In this document: piece after piece, positions 45,731-57,351 of the stretch | Numbering within the stretch: position 1 is the first letter of the stretch | How the letters are laid out: each line of letters starts with the position of its first letter | Source: Reticulascus tulasneorum | Lineage: Eukaryota; Ascomycota; Sordariomycetes; Glomerellales; Reticulascaceae | Direction: 5' to 3' | Length of the DNA stretch: 64,000 nt | Assembly: GCA_001557505.1 (NCBI GenBank) | Contig: LSAX01000006.1 | Location: forward strand, 3,100,001-3,164,000 | The notes under the pieces: generated by a model | Told to the model about the DNA's origin: nothing | The model's database searches: none | The model's input: the letters and a program-made list of their open reading frames with translations, nothing else | Translations under genes and position numbers: made by a program

Positions 45731-46668
45731 TGTGTTATTTTCCTCCTGTACAGCGGTCGCGAAACTCTGATAAAGATTGCAAAGCTGAGCCAAGCACACA
45801 GTAAATGAATATTTTGAAGAAGATGCAACCGCACCATCAAGCCAGGGCTTTTACTGTAGTGCACAAATCAGTCTGACTGCGACTGGAATAGTTGGTTCCA
45901 AGTGAGCAGTTTTTTTTTGGACTTGACAAGAAGTCCATACCTCTTCTGGTCGTATTTACTTGACTGAACGTCTCCAAGATAGGCCGGAGATTTACGCCCT
46001 GACATCTCACCATCAGAGGACCGCAACCCCCTGCTACGATGCCGAAAAGGCCGGAAATCTAATGTAGGTAAGCCACTCTATAATCTCACTCCTAGGATAA
46101 ACCGATGCAACGTTCGCCTCAACTGCAGAGCTAGGAGTTCGGATTTCGGAGCGGACCACATTTCCGGCGGTCGGTACCCGCATTCGCAACAGGGATTCGC
46201 AAAGATCGCAAGATATAATTTTAGGGATTGGAAAACTATGGAACATGAATTTAAGCTTGGGAGGCTTAAAATACGGGTAGTAAGCTGACACAAGTACAGG
46301 TACATTGACCACTAGCTTGATCCACTTGGGCAGGGCAGGGAACTTGTCAGACAGATATGAGCTAGTTTAACTAGTCTCTCACCGGAATGGGAAACAAGTT
46401 TTGTAGAATTAAGCACTGTAGGTTTGGTGGTCATATGTATTCTAGAAGCCGAATCAGTTCCTCAAAGAGTATCTGGATATCAATAGAACGCAGTGAGATG
46501 GAAAGGGGCTCGGGTAGAACGGCCCCGCAAGGCGGGGAATAGAATCTGTTGCTGTTCTGCCTCTTTCCAAATCCACAGTCATCCGAGTTCACACTTCCTT
46601 TTGATATCGGAGTCTTGCATCTGCTCATTTTCTCAATCTTTCAAGCTTGTTGTCTAGAGATTCCCGCC
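45731..46668. other. Divergent promoter region, SGNH esterase and chitinase
   Basis: The esterase and chitinase genes are transcribed away from each other here. Short frames only; a CCCCGC-AAG-GCGGGG inverted repeat at 46523-46537 is near the chitinase start. Confidence 0.45.
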
Positions 46669-48709
46669 ATGTTTTTCATTTTCACCTTGTTGAGCGCCTT
46701 GCTCCTTTGCCCCGTCCTGGGTCAAACTATACCATGCGACCTCAACACTCCATGTAAAATAGGATGCTGCGGCAATGGGGGCCTAGCGAACAATCCGTGA
46801 GTAACATTCTGGATTTTAGGAGAGTTACATGTCTAAATATGCCTCTAGATCAATATGTGGAACAGGTATGAACAAGGTCAAAGCCAGCAATTCCATACAA
46901 ATAGATGTTGACACAATGTGTTACAGGTCCTACATTCTGCGCTCCAGGAAATTGTACTACAAACTGTGACTACAAAGCCGAATGCAACCCAGGCGGCTGG
47001 GAGCCTCAGTATTATTCATCGGAAAACTGTCCTCTGAACGTCTGCTGTAGCCCATTTGCGTTTTGTGGTAAGAAACACATTTTCTCCCAGTATCAAAGCC
47101 TGAACACAATTGATTCTGTTTAGGGACTTCTGAGGAGTTTTGCGGTGGTGCGAGTGTACCGGAGCCGCACTGCAGTGGAAACAGCATTGCTGGACGGATC
47201 ATTGGCTACTACGAGGGATGGAGTCTGGAAAAAAGCTGTGGAAGTAAGTTTCTTGGCCCATGTGCAGCGAATCTATCCCCTCTAATAATCGCAGCAATGT
47301 CTCCTGATCAGATTCCTCTTGGTGTTTACACGCATATCAACTATGCATTCGCCTCCATAGATCCTGTCACGTTTGGTATATCGGATATGGACGCTTTTGT
47401 CGGCTCCTTATACCGTGATATCACCGCCCTCAAAGGGCGAAATCCAGGACTAGAAGTCTGGATTAGCGTCGGCGGCTGGTCTTTCAATGACCCGGGGCCA
47501 ACGGCAAACACATTCTCAACGTTGGCAAGCTCTCCTGCCGCGCAGCAAGCATTCTTCAGCAGCTTGATATCATTTATGTCGACGTATGGATTTGACGGCG
47601 TGGATCTAGACTGGGAATATCCTGTTGCACCTGAGGTTTGTTGACTATTCTGATTGAGTTATGCTTTTACTAGGCGGTACTGACCTATTTCAATCTTAGA
47701 GAGGCGGAGGTCCTTCTGACTTTACCGACTTCCCAACGTTCCTCCGAAATTTGAGGGCTGCAATGAATGCTAGTGGTTTCCGCTTCGGTCTCTCGATAAC
47801 GTTGGTAAGTGATTCTGGACACTAGACGCATGTGGAATGATAGAGATCCTAACCCAGAACATGTAGCCCTCGTCTTATTGGTACATGCGGAACTTTGATA
47901 TCGTGGCTATTGACCCAATAGTCGACTTTCTCAACATTATGACGTACGACCTTCATGGCACTTGGGACTCGACAGACCCCTATATCGGAGCTGTGGCCGG
48001 GGCCCATACCAACATCACCGAGGTTCGGATGAGTCTCGATCTCCTCTGGCGCAACAACATCAACCCAGCAAGAGTGAATTTGGGAATAGGGTTCTACGGT
48101 CGAAGTAGGAGAATATGAGCCCGCTATTCCTGGCAAAACATGGTTATCTAACAATTAGAACAGGTTTCACTATGAGTGACCCAGGCTGCCTGGATGCGGG
48201 ATGCCCGTTCTCGAGCGGCGGTAAACCTGGTCCTTGCACAGATAGCAGTGGTATTCTGTCGGCGGAAGAGATCCGTGACATAGTGGCCGCTGGGGCAAAT
48301 GTAAAACTAGACCCAGTGGCTGGCGTGGAGATAATCACCTGGGACAACGACCAGTGGGTGTCGTATGACGATGAGCCCACACTCAAGTTGAAGGTTGATT
48401 TTGGTAATTCCTTCTGTCTCGGCGGGTGAGTTTTCATTCCCAGCGAATCTTCGAGTTTGAGATATATTACTAATGCGTGATATGGCAAGAATGCTCATCT
48501 GGGCCGTTGATCTAGATGATTTACAAGGAACATCCATTAACTTCCTGGCTAAAGCGATGGGCATAAACCCTAGTAGGGTGACGGATTTAGCTGACGATTC
48601 AACTACTGGACCAGACTTGGGAACGGCCGGAGACGGTGCGGAGGATCCTCTTCAGCGCCACCGGCTCAAGACTCGAAGTAGCAGGTTCCCTAAAGGGTTG
48701 GGGCTTTAA
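46669..48709 (+). CDS. Secreted GH18 chitinase with Cys-rich N-terminal region
   Basis: Nine exons (46669-46796, 46849-46865, 46927-47067, 47124-47243, 47295-47635, 47700-47804, 47867-48104, 48164-48425, 48490-48709) join to 523 aa; the second exon is only 17 nt. A signal peptide (about residues 1-19) is followed by a Cys-rich stretch (CKIGCCG, SICGTG, FCAPGNC, CNPGGWE, CPLNVCCSPFAFCG) like the chitin-binding front part of group C fungal chitinases. The GH18 barrel starts at GRIIGYYEGWS, has SVGGWSF, and the catalytic DGVDLDWE motif with Glu243 as acid. It breaks beta-1,4 bonds of chitin. The protein ends soon after the barrel, shorter than the large multi-domain group C enzymes. Its downstream neighbours are an astacin-type protease and an eight-LysM gene. 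Confidence 0.92.
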
Positions 48710-49537
48710 ATCACTATCTAAATAAAACGTTTGTATTCTTTCCGGGCATCAGGTCGACCTCCAAAAAATATACTTGTTCATCCTTGTGACCGAGTATAAT
48801 ATTAAGATATCATCAGTTCAATTGCAAGAAGCAAAAACCTCCTACAGCAATTGAGACCAAATTACTAGTACCGTTCTTGCATGTGGGAGTTGCATGGCTC
48901 GCGAAGCACTCAGCTCGAAATAGATTCAAAGGCCGCGAATGTGAACTTTCGGCAATGCCTCGCGGGGAAAAGCTTGTTCAAGCTTACTGAAGCAGCCCCG
49001 CTGCTTTAGTATCCGCATCGGATATCTACCAAGTTCAGACAAAGGTCTGACAAGGCCATGGAATCACTGTGCAGAATGTTATTGCGAGCTCCGCTAAATG
49101 GTCATGCGCTACAGGGCTAAAATTTCAGCATACCGAGTTTGTACCTACGCAATCATGATGTTGCATTTTCTGGCATCGCTTACTAAGATTATAGCTTCTT
49201 TCACTGTGGTCACGGAACTCCGTGCTTATTTGCCATGCCATGACTCCGCGGCCGTTCGTTATGGCTGCGGTCTGGATGGCGAGAATCCACATGAGGGGGG
49301 TGGCTGGCTCAAATTCTTACAATATACCCCCTCCACATCATTTCTCCACTTCGCGTCCACTTTCGTCAAACTAACTACAGATATAAACGTGCTTTCATAA
49401 TAGCGAGTACGAAGTAATGCATCCTAAAGCCCTCGCTGCCGAACTTTGAGCATAACCTTCGAGTGAAATCTTCGGGGAAAATCACCTTCACCGATTCTTC
49501 ACCCTCTAAGCTACTTTGTTTACTCGTAAACAATACG
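48710..49537. other. Spacer between chitinase and astacin-type protease
   Basis: Promoter of the protease and 3' flank of the chitinase. A 100-codon frame at 49098-49400 has no recognised feature and is not annotated. Confidence 0.4.
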
Positions 49538-50689
49538 ATGAGAGCATATCAATCATGGCCGCTGTGCCTCTCCCTGTTTTCTGTTGTACTTGAACTTACG
49601 TCGGCATGTCCTCCAGATGGATCATTCATGGTTCTCCAGGATGGGAGTATCCGCGGTCCTCGTGGTGACTGGTTACCAGCCGAGAACAGCACCAAACTCG
49701 CAAAACATGAGCTTCGTCGGCGCTGGATTCACATGATTCCGCCAGCGCAAACACCAAATGTCGGACAAAACCAGAACCACTTTGGGGAAACTTGGGATGG
49801 GAACACAATCCCATACTGCTTCGGTAGCGCAGTGAGTCTCGACGAGCAAACAATTTTACGAAGAGACCTTAAGGCCGCCTGGAAGTCTTGGATCAGTGCT
49901 GGCATCAACTCCCGTGTAATCAACTTCAGGGAGGGCACACCTAGCGAATGTATCCCTAGCCGCCGCGGCGACTATCTGGAGGTTCTTACCCATGCCACCC
50001 AACTCGTCACTACTCTGGGCAATAACGGTGCTTCTACCATAACCCTCACTACAAATGGCGATTTAGGCTTTGGCGATCGCGTTGCAAACTATGCCCATGA
50101 AATCGGCCAGTATGTCATCATTACCTCTACCTCTTCTGTTCATTCAGCAATGTGTTAATCATGTTCAATGCAAAGTGCGTTTGGCCTCTTGCATGAGCAG
50201 CAGCGAAACGATCTTTGGACATCGGATTATGGGGGCACCGCGTCAACAAACACATTCAACTTCATCTGTGAAAATCTTGCTGATTATGACGCCAAGCTCG
50301 GGCCTATGGCCCCCAAAGATCGGACAGCCACATGCAGGTCGCATAACTTGGCAGCTGGTGTAGCCGGTGGCGGTTTCAGCGCCACCGAGTTCCTCCCATT
50401 CTCCGGTTATGTCAAGATGGGCGGGCCTTTCGACCGCAAATCTATCATGCTTTACACATCGAAGATGGGTGGAAAGACTGTGGGCAATGTCAAACAGACT
50501 GTTTACACGTTGGCCAATGGGGAACTGTTTACAGCTTCAGGATCTCCTAGCGCGGGTGATGTCCAGAATCTCAATGATTTGTATCCCGCGGCAACACCGC
50601 AGGCAACACCATGTCTGTTCTTCCAAGATTGTAGCCCTTTCCAGACGGTTTTTAGGTCCGTTACGGGGTGCTTTACTACGAGTCATTAA
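49538..50689 (+). CDS. Secreted astacin-type zinc metalloprotease (M12A-like)
   Basis: Two exons, 49538-50109 and 50176-50689, join across a 66-nt intron to 361 aa. A signal peptide precedes a propeptide-like stretch, then a domain with W-x-GNTIPYCF (astacin start, compare W-x-x-IPY). The zinc site HEIGHAFGLLHEQQR (H187, H191, H197, catalytic E188) matches HExxHxxGxxHE. The codon for H191 is split by the intron (CA before, T after). A downstream SIMLY segment fits the Met-turn that closes the site. Astacins are endopeptidases common in animals and bacteria but less so in fungi. Its position between a chitinase and a LysM gene suggests processing of wall or host proteins (inference). Confidence 0.87.
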
Positions 50690-51438
50690 GAGGGAATTAT
50701 TCAGGTGGGTGCTATTTGGGAGTCCTTCGCCAGATGGTGCCAATGCATAGCTTGCCAGTTAGTCAGATAGAGCAGATATTTAATATCTTACTATGCATTC
50801 ATCCACGTAAGCCGATTGGACTAATTTCGTATTTTACTTCCTCCGCTCACAGCGTCTTCATGGTTTTGGCCTCGATCATTATGCGGCAGGACATCCATAG
50901 TCAACGACTTGTGTCAGCCGGCCGGCGGCGGCGGGCGGACCGGCGATAAGCCTGCTGATCCCATGACTTTGTTGAAGTGGCGCGCTCTTGAACTTCAGTC
51001 GGCATCTATTATGGGAGACAAAAAGATGCCGAGTTAGCTTACTTAACCCTGGTTATAGCTTGAGTAAGAGCATGCCGAGTTTCCCGACTGTGGGGGGATT
51101 GTGGCATGTACTGTACTTCGAGAAGTAAGCTTTCGTCCCGCCAGTGCCCCTTGCATCTGCAGGTCATGCTAATCCCACACCATGCCAAGTATGGATCCAT
51201 GTGACTGGGGTTTATTCGGGGGATGGGATGCAAAGTCCTTGGCCAAGACTACGACCAATTTCGTCCGAGAGTGCCACTCAAGAAGAAACAGCTCGTGCCA
51301 AAACCAGTCACGGCATCTCCTCCAGTTTGCATTTGAGTTCTGTTGTTCTATTTCTTTTCCGGGCTGCAATCAAACTCGGACAGATCCGGATTTCTGCATT
51401 CACATGCCCGTGGTAGCCCAGCTCCGTTGTGAAACAAG
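50690..51438. other. Spacer between astacin-type protease and LysM gene
   Basis: Promoter of the LysM gene and 3' flank of the protease gene. No supported coding region. Confidence 0.4.
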
Positions 51439-54263
51439 ATGTTGTCCCCAAGCTCTATCGCCTTCATGGCTCTCTTTGCTTTAGGCGCCTCAGCGGAATC
51501 TCATGAAAATATCCTCACTTTACCGCACATGATCGTCCGCAGAGCGCAGACTTTAACATCTCCAACCGGGCCGCAGCAGACCGGTACCATTTCAACGTGT
51601 TCGTATAAGATGGCAACGAACTGAAACTTGAACACTGACTCCATCTAGGTAACAAGTGGCATAATGTGGTGGCTGGTGATTCTTGCAGCACACTTGAAGC
51701 GGACTTTGGGATAACACACGCGCAGTTCCTCGCCTGGAATCCTGCGGTTAGCTCCGATTGCACGCAGAATTTCTGGGGAGGTTATACCTACTGCGTTGGT
51801 GTGGGATCTGGAGTAACGACACAGGTGCCAACGAGCACAAAGAAGACGACAAGCTCCAGTGCTGTGGAGACTACGCCAAATAAGCCAACTATGTCTGGAA
51901 TCCCTTGCAACTGCAACTTGTACTACGATGTCGTTTCTGGTGATTCATGTTCCAGTGTTGAGACCAAGTTCGGAATCACTCATGCACAATTCTTGAAATG
52001 GAACCCGACAGTAAGCGATGACTGCGCGACAAACTTCTGGACTGACGAGTCATACTGCGTGAGTGTGAGTAATGGTCCCTGTCCGACGACTACTTCCCGG
52101 ACGACCACTTCTACACCATCGTCGACGACGAGCAGGCAGCCAAACACGGAGTCGTATTCCATTATCGGGGGAGAAACGTCAGCTGTTCAGGTGGTCCGCC
52201 CAACAGCCACTGGGTGGCCACCATCACCAACAATGGCTGGCACGGTAGACAACTGCATCCGGTACCACTATACTAACCCAGGTGACACATGCGAGAGCAT
52301 CGTGGCTCGTTACTCAAATCTGATTACAATGAGCGAATTGTGTGTCTTTCCATTTTCTTAAACCCCTACAGATGAACCGCGACACTTCTAACCTCCGCCT
52401 CATAGTCTCTCTTGGAATTCCGCTGTTGGGCCCAACTGCACAACTTTGTATGTGAACTACTACTACTGCGTTGATACACCGATGGACTCATCGAGCCTAC
52501 CTGATGCCACCACACAATACTTGCCAACCTGGACACCTGTTGCTCTACCACCTCTAAATACAACCGTTGCAGTGCCTCAGCCAACCGCACCAGGCGCTGC
52601 TTTGGATTGTCAGTCATGGTATCAAGCAGAACAGGTCAGATCCTTCTTGGATAACTCAATTCTGCTCATTTCTGACATAGCTCACTTTGCACATACAGGG
52701 AGACACATGTAATAGTATTGCTGCCGCTCTCGGCTACCTCGGAGCCTCGGACATCTCGTCTTGGAACTCTGGCGTCAACTGCAACGGCCTTACAGTGGGC
52801 AGTTATTACTGCGTCGCGGATTATCAGGACGGTGATTTGCCTATGCCATCTGTTGTTACTACAGCGCCGTCTCCAACGCAGACGGGGATCACCGGCAGCT
52901 GCAAGGCATGGTATCTCGCGGCAACAGCAGACACCTGCGATCTCATCCCACAGTACTTTGGCACATTTTCCAAGAACGACTTCTTAAGTTGGAATCCAGC
53001 TTTAGGACAGAATTGTGCCGGACTAGTTCCCGGTGACTACTACTGTGTAGCGGGTGAGTAACCTCCAAACCTGGGACTGGTGGCCCTGTAAATATATATG
53101 TGTGAGAACATTACTGACTGATCCACTGCAAAGTCCCTGCAACCCCGACTACAAGGACTACTGGCTTGCCTTCCGCAACTCCGACTGAAACCAACGGAGT
53201 CGGGCCGCAGCCAGAGCAACCTGGAATTCCTAGCGATTGCATTGCGTATTGGCTCGTTTCGCCGTAAGCATAGATAGATCATCCATGCAGGGCGGTATAT
53301 GCTGACCGGCTATGAAAGTTCTGACAACTGTACTACCATCGCTGTGGCAAATGGCATCACCGAGCAGCAAATCGAAGATTGGAATCCGTCCCTAGGAGAT
53401 GGATGCCCCAATCTCCTCGCGAACTATTACATATGCGTAGGTGTACCTGGCGAGACTTCTCAACCAGGTGGTAGCACTACTTCTAAGCAGTCGATGACTA
53501 CAACCACTAGCCCTCGCCCTTCAAGCTCGGGTCCGATAACTACAACATCCAAATCACCACCCACGTCAACCATAAAGATCGCCACACCTACTCCGACGCA
53601 AGTATGTCTTTAATCTCTATCTCCCCACTTCCTTTTTTTCCTTTTCCAGCAGTAGACTAATCAAACACAACCGTAGACTGGCATGACAACAGGCTGTCAA
53701 CGATTCTACCTCGTCGAATCCGGTGACGGTTGCTGGGCCATATCCGATAGCGCCGGCATTGCGCTAGACGATTTTTACTCATGGAACCCAGCCATTGGTA
53801 ACGACTGTAGCTTGCTGCTCAGCGGCGTGTACGTGTGTATTGGAAAGAATGGTCCAGCCACCACAATCTCTACTGGACCACCCATAAAGCCTACTCCAGT
53901 ACCCACTCAGGTAGCCATCTTGTTTCCAATGTGCGAGATAAAAAGAGTGGCCTTCTAACTCGGGGATACTAGGCCAACATGATATCCGGCTGCAGTCGAT
54001 TCTACTTCGTTGAGAGCGGGGATAGCTGTGGGGCAATCTCATCTAGCGCTGGAATTTCGCTCAGGTGAGTCAACTGCAGTGCTGTGCGATATGTGTTCAT
54101 TTGAAACTCATCTAATGTGCGTAGCTCTTTCTACTCGTGGAATCCAACCGTAGGGACGAACTGTGCCGGGCTGTTGTCCGGATTCTTCGTTTGTATCGGC
54201 ACTGATGGAGTCCCGGGTACAACCATCACAAGTGGCGCGCCTGTTCCGGCGAAAACGCAATGA
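51439..54263 (+). CDS. Secreted protein with eight LysM domains
   Basis: Signal peptide from ATG 51439 ([14 protein letters not shown]). Exons 51439-51583, 51649-52339, 52406-52634, 52699-53053, 53134-53263, 53319-53601, 53677-53910, 53973-54064 and 54125-54263 join to 765 aa. Eight LysM domains follow the pattern GD(S/T)C ... WNP ... C(V/I). Starting segments are [77 protein letters not shown] and [11 protein letters not shown], separated by Thr/Ser/Pro linkers. LysM domains bind chitin oligomers. Such proteins can shield hyphae or scavenge fragments from host receptors, but a multi-LysM protein could equally be a wall component. The first exon end (donor GTACCA at 51584) is the least certain join; other joins have good signals and keep frame. 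Confidence 0.85.
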
Positions 54264-54395
54264 AAGACGTGCGGTGTCTGTGACGGACCTTACTGGGGGG
54301 ATTGAATGTCTATTGAAGTGCTAGTAGCCCAAGTATTATGTACCAACTAGCCATTCCAACTGAACCCAACGAGAATCATCGCATCGTGAGTCTTT

Positions 54396-55194
54396 TCAAA
54401 AAACATTCAATACCAGATCCACTAGCACGGGGACCACACACCAGACAACTGGCAACCCCATGTGCCTCACACCGGCAGCCGGCGTCTCCGTCGGAGTTCC
54501 AGAGCTCACAGAATTACTCGCTGTCGTCGTTGGCGGCAGAGAAACTGAAGTGCTGTCCGAGGTCTGCTCCGCCGGAGCGAAGACCGGGAAAGTAGTCGTG
54601 GCACACGTCGCCGTGAGCGCTCTCGTCGGCGTCCCACAAACAGAGGCAAGCAGCGTGAAGTAGCTCTTCACAAGCACCGGGTTGCAGTACGCACACATGC
54701 ATTTCCTATCTCCCATTAGCGCTTCTGCCGGAGCTTCTTGTGATTGGAGTGCTTACTCGGCGACCAGTTCCTGCATGTAACATACGCAGGGGCTTGGTCC
54801 TGTTTCCACGGTTTGCGGTTGGTTAGGGTCGGCCGTGGTCTCCGGACAGGAAAATTGAGAGTCGCTGGCTAGAGATGCTCGAACTGAGTAGGCGCAATCA
54901 TCTAATGCCATCCTGTGACATTTGTTAGTCTCGTTCGCGAATGCCGTATAGGAGAGGGGGGCAGTACTCTGCGGAATAAATGCATTCTTGATCGCGGCCG
55001 CAGGGCGACTGCTCTTGACATCTATTGATGAGGTCTTCGCCTGCGGATGTGATTGTCGATGTCGTGGAGGTTGATGTGGGTATGTCACTTGTGATGCTTA
55101 CGGTGATTGACCCATCTTGTGCGAGCGTCAGGGGTAATCCCACGGCCAAGATGATGAGGCTTGTCAAAACCCGTGCATATCGCTTCGCGACCAT
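54396..55194 (-). CDS. GPI-anchored Cys-rich surface protein
   Basis: Exons 55194-54968, 54912-54757 and 54705-54396 give 230 aa. A signal peptide (LIILAVGLPLTLAQ) is followed by a short Ser/Thr-rich stretch, a Cys-rich middle (NRCQEQSPCGRDQEC, MALDDCAYS, FSCPETT, PSPCVC, KCMCAYCNP) and a Ser/Thr-rich stalk. A hydrophobic C-terminus (GLPVVWCVVPVLVDLVLNVF) is typical of a GPI attachment signal. Roughly a dozen cysteines are present. I do not recognise the family and see no CFEM spacing. It is convergent with the LysM gene, 132 bp apart. Likely a cell-wall or plasma-membrane surface protein. Confidence 0.72.
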
Positions 55195-55745
55195 CTTTCG
55201 TGACTGGTTTTGGCACCGAATCGATCTGAACAATACCACAAGATTTCCGGGAAGTCCCCGGGTAGTTATGAGATGTCTATTCTTTCGAAGGATGCGATCT
55301 TTAAGAAAAGGAGCGACTCTGGAGATTAATTGCAATCTCGCTATGAATAGTGGGGTCGATTTCTCCCGCTTGAACTCGCAGACTGTGCCGCATCAATGGA
55401 AATTTGGAAGTTTAAGAGGCAGCTGCTCCATTCGTAGGATTCCCAGATAAGACCAAGGGTTTGGGAATATCCACTAAGTCAATTTACCTTGCTTGATGGG
55501 CTCGCTTGTTACATGTCCTGCTGCTCTGGGATTGACGGAGCCCCCGCCAGGTCAATGTTCGACTTTATCACTGTAACCGATTTCGGCCGAGTCTCGGACG
55601 CGATCCAGCGCAGCGGGCAGTTAAACAACCATTCAGTATGAATGTTCATCGCCCTCTTTCAGAAGAAGCATTGAGGATACGGGTAAACTAACATTTTTCC
55701 GTGGATAGAAGTGGTAATGATATCATGGTATAAGCAATTAAAGAA
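55195..55745. other. Spacer between GPI-protein and FAD monooxygenase genes
   Basis: Both genes are on the minus strand; this holds the promoter of the GPI-protein gene and the 3' flank of the monooxygenase. No feature found. Confidence 0.4.
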
Positions 55746-57351
55746 CTAATATATAAACAGGGGACCGAATGCCAGGCAAAGCCGTTGCCATAGTAAACGG
55801 GGCGACGAGACCTTACTCTCGTTTATCTTCCTACCCTGTTGAATAGGGATCGTCATCGGGGCATAGGCCCGCCGGCCAAGTCCCGCAAGGTCAGCCAACA
55901 CACTCTCCCCATCGTAGCTGTATATCCACTCGCTTCTCATGTTTGGTCCCATGATCTTATTCATGGTCCAGAGACCCCATTCTCTCGCCCATTGATGAAC
56001 AGCACTCTTGCTCTTCTTCCGTAGACGACCGTTGAACGTCGCTACGTCGATGATCTTTGAAACACGCGGAATGCGGTGTTTCTCCCAAGCTTCCACGACG
56101 GCTGCGCTGGCGCTGGGTTCAAAATCGCCGCTGTAGATCTGACCGAAAGCATAGGCGAGAGTCTCGGAGTCCTCAAAGGAAATAGCACCCCCTAAGCCAG
56201 CCTACATCAAGCGATCAATGTTAGTTCAATGCTTTTCCAGCATGATGGCGATAGTGGCAGGGATAAGACTTACTGCTGGAGGCATTCCGTGAGTAGAATC
56301 GCCGATCAGAATAACCCGCTTTAGAGGTGAGCTCCAACTCTTACCAGCGGGTACCTGGTAGAATCTAAATGAACGTGTAAGTCTTTCTAACCTTTCTCTG
56401 ATCGGGTGTTTCGGATCTAGAACTCTACTCACGGCCAAAGAGTCAAGCCTTCCGGCGAAGCGCTGTGAGTGATAGCTCGCACCAATAGAGGCCATTTTGA
56501 ATTCAGCGGAAAGCCCTCCTTCATCCATCGGGATAGTTCCTCTTTGTCGTTGTTGAGAGCAGCCCACTCGGCTTTCGATCGTTCTGGTACTTCCCACGTG
56601 GCGAAAAAGCTCATGACATCCCCGTCCGCGGACGCTGGTATCATGATGATGGAACCATTCGAAGAGAAGCTGATGTTAGGGAAGTGCATGTCTTCGTCGA
56701 CGCCAGGTAAGTCTTTCATATCGCTCAGTCTAACTGATCCTGCGATGCCCGCGAGCCCCTGCCATTCTGGCCCTTCTCCGGGGCGGGCGAAAGACCGTAT
56801 CCGAGAATGCAGCCCATCTGCGCCGATAACATAGTCCGCAGTCACTGTTTCGCCATCCTCGAACTCGACTGTTGCATCCTCTTTAGTCTCGCCCTTGATT
56901 CCGACGCATTTCTTCTCGAAGTAGATTGGTATTCGCTGCTGCAGCACTTCTTCTAGGAGAGCTTGATGGACAAGCAGCCGTTTAACTCGCAGATTGGGGA
57001 AGTTGTATTGCTTTTCGCCACCGTTGCAGATATCAGCGAACTTATTACCGCGAATGTTCAGAAATGCGAGCTGCTCGGAAGGAAAGCCGGCGCCACGGAA
57101 CTTTTCATAAATGCCAATGTGATGGAGTGCTCGGAGGGCATTTGGTGGGAGGGCAATGTGCCCGCCTGCTTGGTAGTCTTTCGGCCTTCCCTCATAGATA
57201 GCTGACGTGATGCCATATTTCCTGAGGTAAAGCGCGAGTGCTAATCCCTAGTGGTAAGGAATAGTCAGTAAACGAACTCTGTGGAGATGCAGGAGTCCGA
57301 TCATGAGCAACATACTGAAAGACCACCGCCGATAATTGCGACTTGAACCAT
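55746..57351 (-). CDS. FAD-dependent aromatic-type monooxygenase
   Basis: Exons 57351-57316, 57247-56433, 56364-56274 and 56201-55746 join to 465 aa. The N-terminus MVQVAIIGGGLSGLALALYL is the FAD-binding GxGxxG fold, with the glycine motif split by the first intron, as in the FMO gene. Later landmarks are VIGADGLHSRIR (the DG motif for FAD and NADPH) and GDSTHGMPPAAGLGGAISFEDSETLA (the GD motif at the flavin ribityl chain; the usual GDAAH reads GDSTH here). This is the salicylate-hydroxylase/UbiH-type class of flavoproteins, which hydroxylate aromatic or polyketide substrates. A C-terminal extension follows. The substrate is unknown. Confidence 0.88.

Noticed and set aside
46523..46537. CCCCGC-AAG-GCGGGG hairpin as a terminator
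   Set aside because: Fungal nuclear genes do not use such terminators, and it lies in a promoter region. Probably a chance palindrome.
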